This document shows, piece by piece, positions 62,944-64,000 of a stretch of DNA of 64,000 bases. Both the position numbers and the translations under genes were made by a program. Every line of letters begins with the position of its first letter. Within the stretch, counting starts at the first letter, position 1. The notes under the pieces are model-generated. The model did not search any database. It was not told the origin of the DNA and saw only the letters and a list, made by a program, of their open reading frames with translations. The stretch spans positions 2,294,001-2,358,000 of the forward strand of contig NZ_JAJFZL010000001.1 of NCBI RefSeq assembly GCF_020733635.1, read 5' to 3'. This DNA comes from Nocardia spumae (GTDB lineage: Bacteria; Actinomycetota; Actinomycetes; Mycobacteriales; Mycobacteriaceae).

Positions 62944-63690
62944 ATGTACCGCGTATTCGAGGCACTCGACGAACTGGTCGCGATCGTCGAAGAGGCACGA
63001 GGTATCCCGCCCACTCGCAATTGCATCGTCCCCCGTGGCGACGTGCTGGAGCTGCTCGATGATGTGCGTGAGGCGCTGCCCGGGGAACTGGACGACGCGC
63101 AGGACGTGCTCGATCACCGCGACAAGATCGTCACCGATGCCCGCGACTCGGCCGAGGCGACCGTCGCCGGTGCCAACGATCAGGCCGAACGGACCGTCGG
63201 CGGCGCGCGCGAGGAGGCCGACCGGTTGCTGGCCGATGCCAAGGCGCACGCCGATCGCATGGTCGCCGAGGCTCGTGCGCATGCCGACCACCTGGTCGCG
63301 ACCGCGCAGGCCGAGGCCGAGCGGATCGTCACCGACGGCAAGGCCGAATACGAGGCGGTCACCGGCCGGGCCCGCACCGAATCGGAGCGAATGATCGCGG
63401 CGGGCCAGGCCTCCTACGACCGTTCGGTCGCCGAGGGGCAGGCTGAACAGGATCGCCTCGTCGCCCAGACCGAAGTGGTGCGGGCCGCGCACGGGGAGTC
63501 CGCGCGGCTGATCGATTCCGCGCAGACCGAGGCCGATCGGCTGCGCGCCGAGTGCGACCAGTATGTCGACTCCCAGCTGGCCGACTTCGAGGAAACGCTG
63601 CACTCCACATTGCGCACGGTCGGGCGGGGCCGCCAGCAGCTGCGTTCCGGTACGGGCGTTCCGGATTACGCGTCCGAATTCCGGCGCTGA
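62944..63690 (+). CDS. sepIVA: SepIVA-like DivIVA-family septation protein
   Basis: A 248-residue protein. The N-terminus MYRVFEALDELVAIVEEARG and PRGDVLELLDDVREALPGEL are very close to mycobacterial SepIVA. Residues about 70-225 are a long coiled coil of EADRLLADAKAHADRMVAEA-type repeats. The end has STLRTVGRGRQQL. SepIVA is needed for septum formation and intracellular membrane domains in mycobacteria. ATG at 62944 is chosen because the family begins MYRVFEALDEL; the open frame upstream is ignored. It is followed by the yceD gene, the usual order. Confidence 0.92.
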   Translation: MYRVFEALDELVAIVEEARGIPPTRNCIVPRGDVLELLDDVREALPGELDDAQDVLDHRDKIVTDARDSAEATVAGANDQAERTVGGAREEADRLLADAKAHADRMVAEARAHADHLVATAQAEAERIVTDGKAEYEAVTGRARTESERMIAAGQASYDRSVAEGQAEQDRLVAQTEVVRAAHGESARLIDSAQTEADRLRAECDQYVDSQLADFEETLHSTLRTVGRGRQQLRSGTGVPDYASEFRR

Positions 63691-63846
63691 TCGGTGACGG
63701 CTGTCACCGTCGAGCGGCGCATGCGCCGCCTCGGCCCGGCGGGAGCGATGTCCGGCGGTCCGCGTCGGCGGGATTTGGGGCGATAGCCGCAGTTCGCGTA
63801 CTGTGGGGTGGTTGCCCAAACCCCCCGAAACGTGAGTGAGATTCCG

Positions 63847-64000
63847 ATGCCCGCCGAATCCGGTTCCGGTTCGCGTCGTCGCAAGACGGACGCGGATTTC
63901 GTGCTGGACACGCGCAGCCTGGGGCGTGCCCCGGGTTCGATGCGGCAGTTGCATCGCGTCGTCACCGCGTCCGAGCGGATCGGCCTGGACCTGATCGCGA
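63847..64000 (+). CDS. DUF177 (YceD) family protein, N-terminal part (runs off right edge)
   Basis: The visible 51 residues include KTDADFVLDTRSLGRAPGSM and RQLHRVVTASERIGLDLIA, the N-terminal pattern of the actinobacterial YceD/DUF177 family. In such genomes yceD precedes rpmF (bL32), with which it helps large-subunit RNA accumulation. The ATG at 63847 is used; a GTG at 63832, in frame, is equally possible. The rest lies outside the window. Confidence 0.85.
   Translation, partial: MPAESGSGSRRRKTDADFVLDTRSLGRAPGSMRQLHRVVTASERIGLDLIA

Overview
The window is high-GC DNA with mycolic-actinomycete gene content, most likely from a Nocardia or a close relative. Reasons for this placement: (i) the gene order serA - leuB - MFS - FAH - gltX - tRNA-Gln/Glu - PPOX - IclR - leuCD - hupB - mutT1 - ppk - cofC - gpsA - ddl - thiL - ung - DAK2 - recG - pyc - rsmD - coaD - sepIVA - yceD follows the order known from Mycobacterium, with local insertions and inversions; (ii) the HU protein has the long Lys/Ala tail of mycobacterial HupB; (iii) there is a DUF222/HNH (13E12-type) protein, a RamB-type regulator, and a class A beta-lactamase with SDG in place of SDN. 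The genus is inference; no rRNA gene is present.

Layout. 1-7.9 kb is an accessory island. A C5-cytosine DNA methyltransferase, cut by the window edge, is divergent from five tightly overlapping genes: a Z1-type superfamily II ATPase, a PD-(D/E)XK nuclease, a GHKL (MORC/MutL-like) ATPase, an unrecognised protein and a DUF6339-like protein. It looks like a restriction-modification-like conflict system. A decayed HAD gene and a 13E12 HNH protein follow it. 10-19.4 kb is a patchwork of small regulator/target pairs (SDR/TetR, VOC/MarR, membrane protein/TetR, AhpD-like protein, beta-lactamase/MarR). Several have perfect operator palindromes, and this stretch also holds two small secreted proteins and a decayed comB. 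19.5-22.4 kb is a ribose/fructose-type sugar ABC transporter. 22.5-23.5 kb carries two cold-shock proteins and a tiny ORF.

23.7-64 kb is the conserved chromosomal backbone. It covers serine and leucine biosynthesis (serA, leuB, leuC, leuD with an LtbR-like regulator), glutamyl-tRNA synthetase beside tRNA-Gln(CUG) and tRNA-Glu(CUC), and nucleoid protein HupB. It continues with polyphosphate and NUDIX enzymes, F420 precursor synthesis (cofC/fbiD), phospholipid and cell-wall precursors (gpsA, ddl), thiamine kinase and DNA repair (ung, recG). Then come ribosomal protein L28, a DAK2-domain protein, RamB, metE under a B12 riboswitch, pyruvate carboxylase, rsmD, coaD and a SepIVA septation protein. 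The start of the yceD (DUF177) gene runs off the right edge. Small secreted proteins and two further gene remnants (comB-like, Uma2-like) lie among these blocks.

Start codons were chosen from Shine-Dalgarno position, from overlap with the gene before, or from a TANNNT box 6-8 nt upstream (probable leaderless transcripts). All family names come from recognising motifs by eye; no database search was run.
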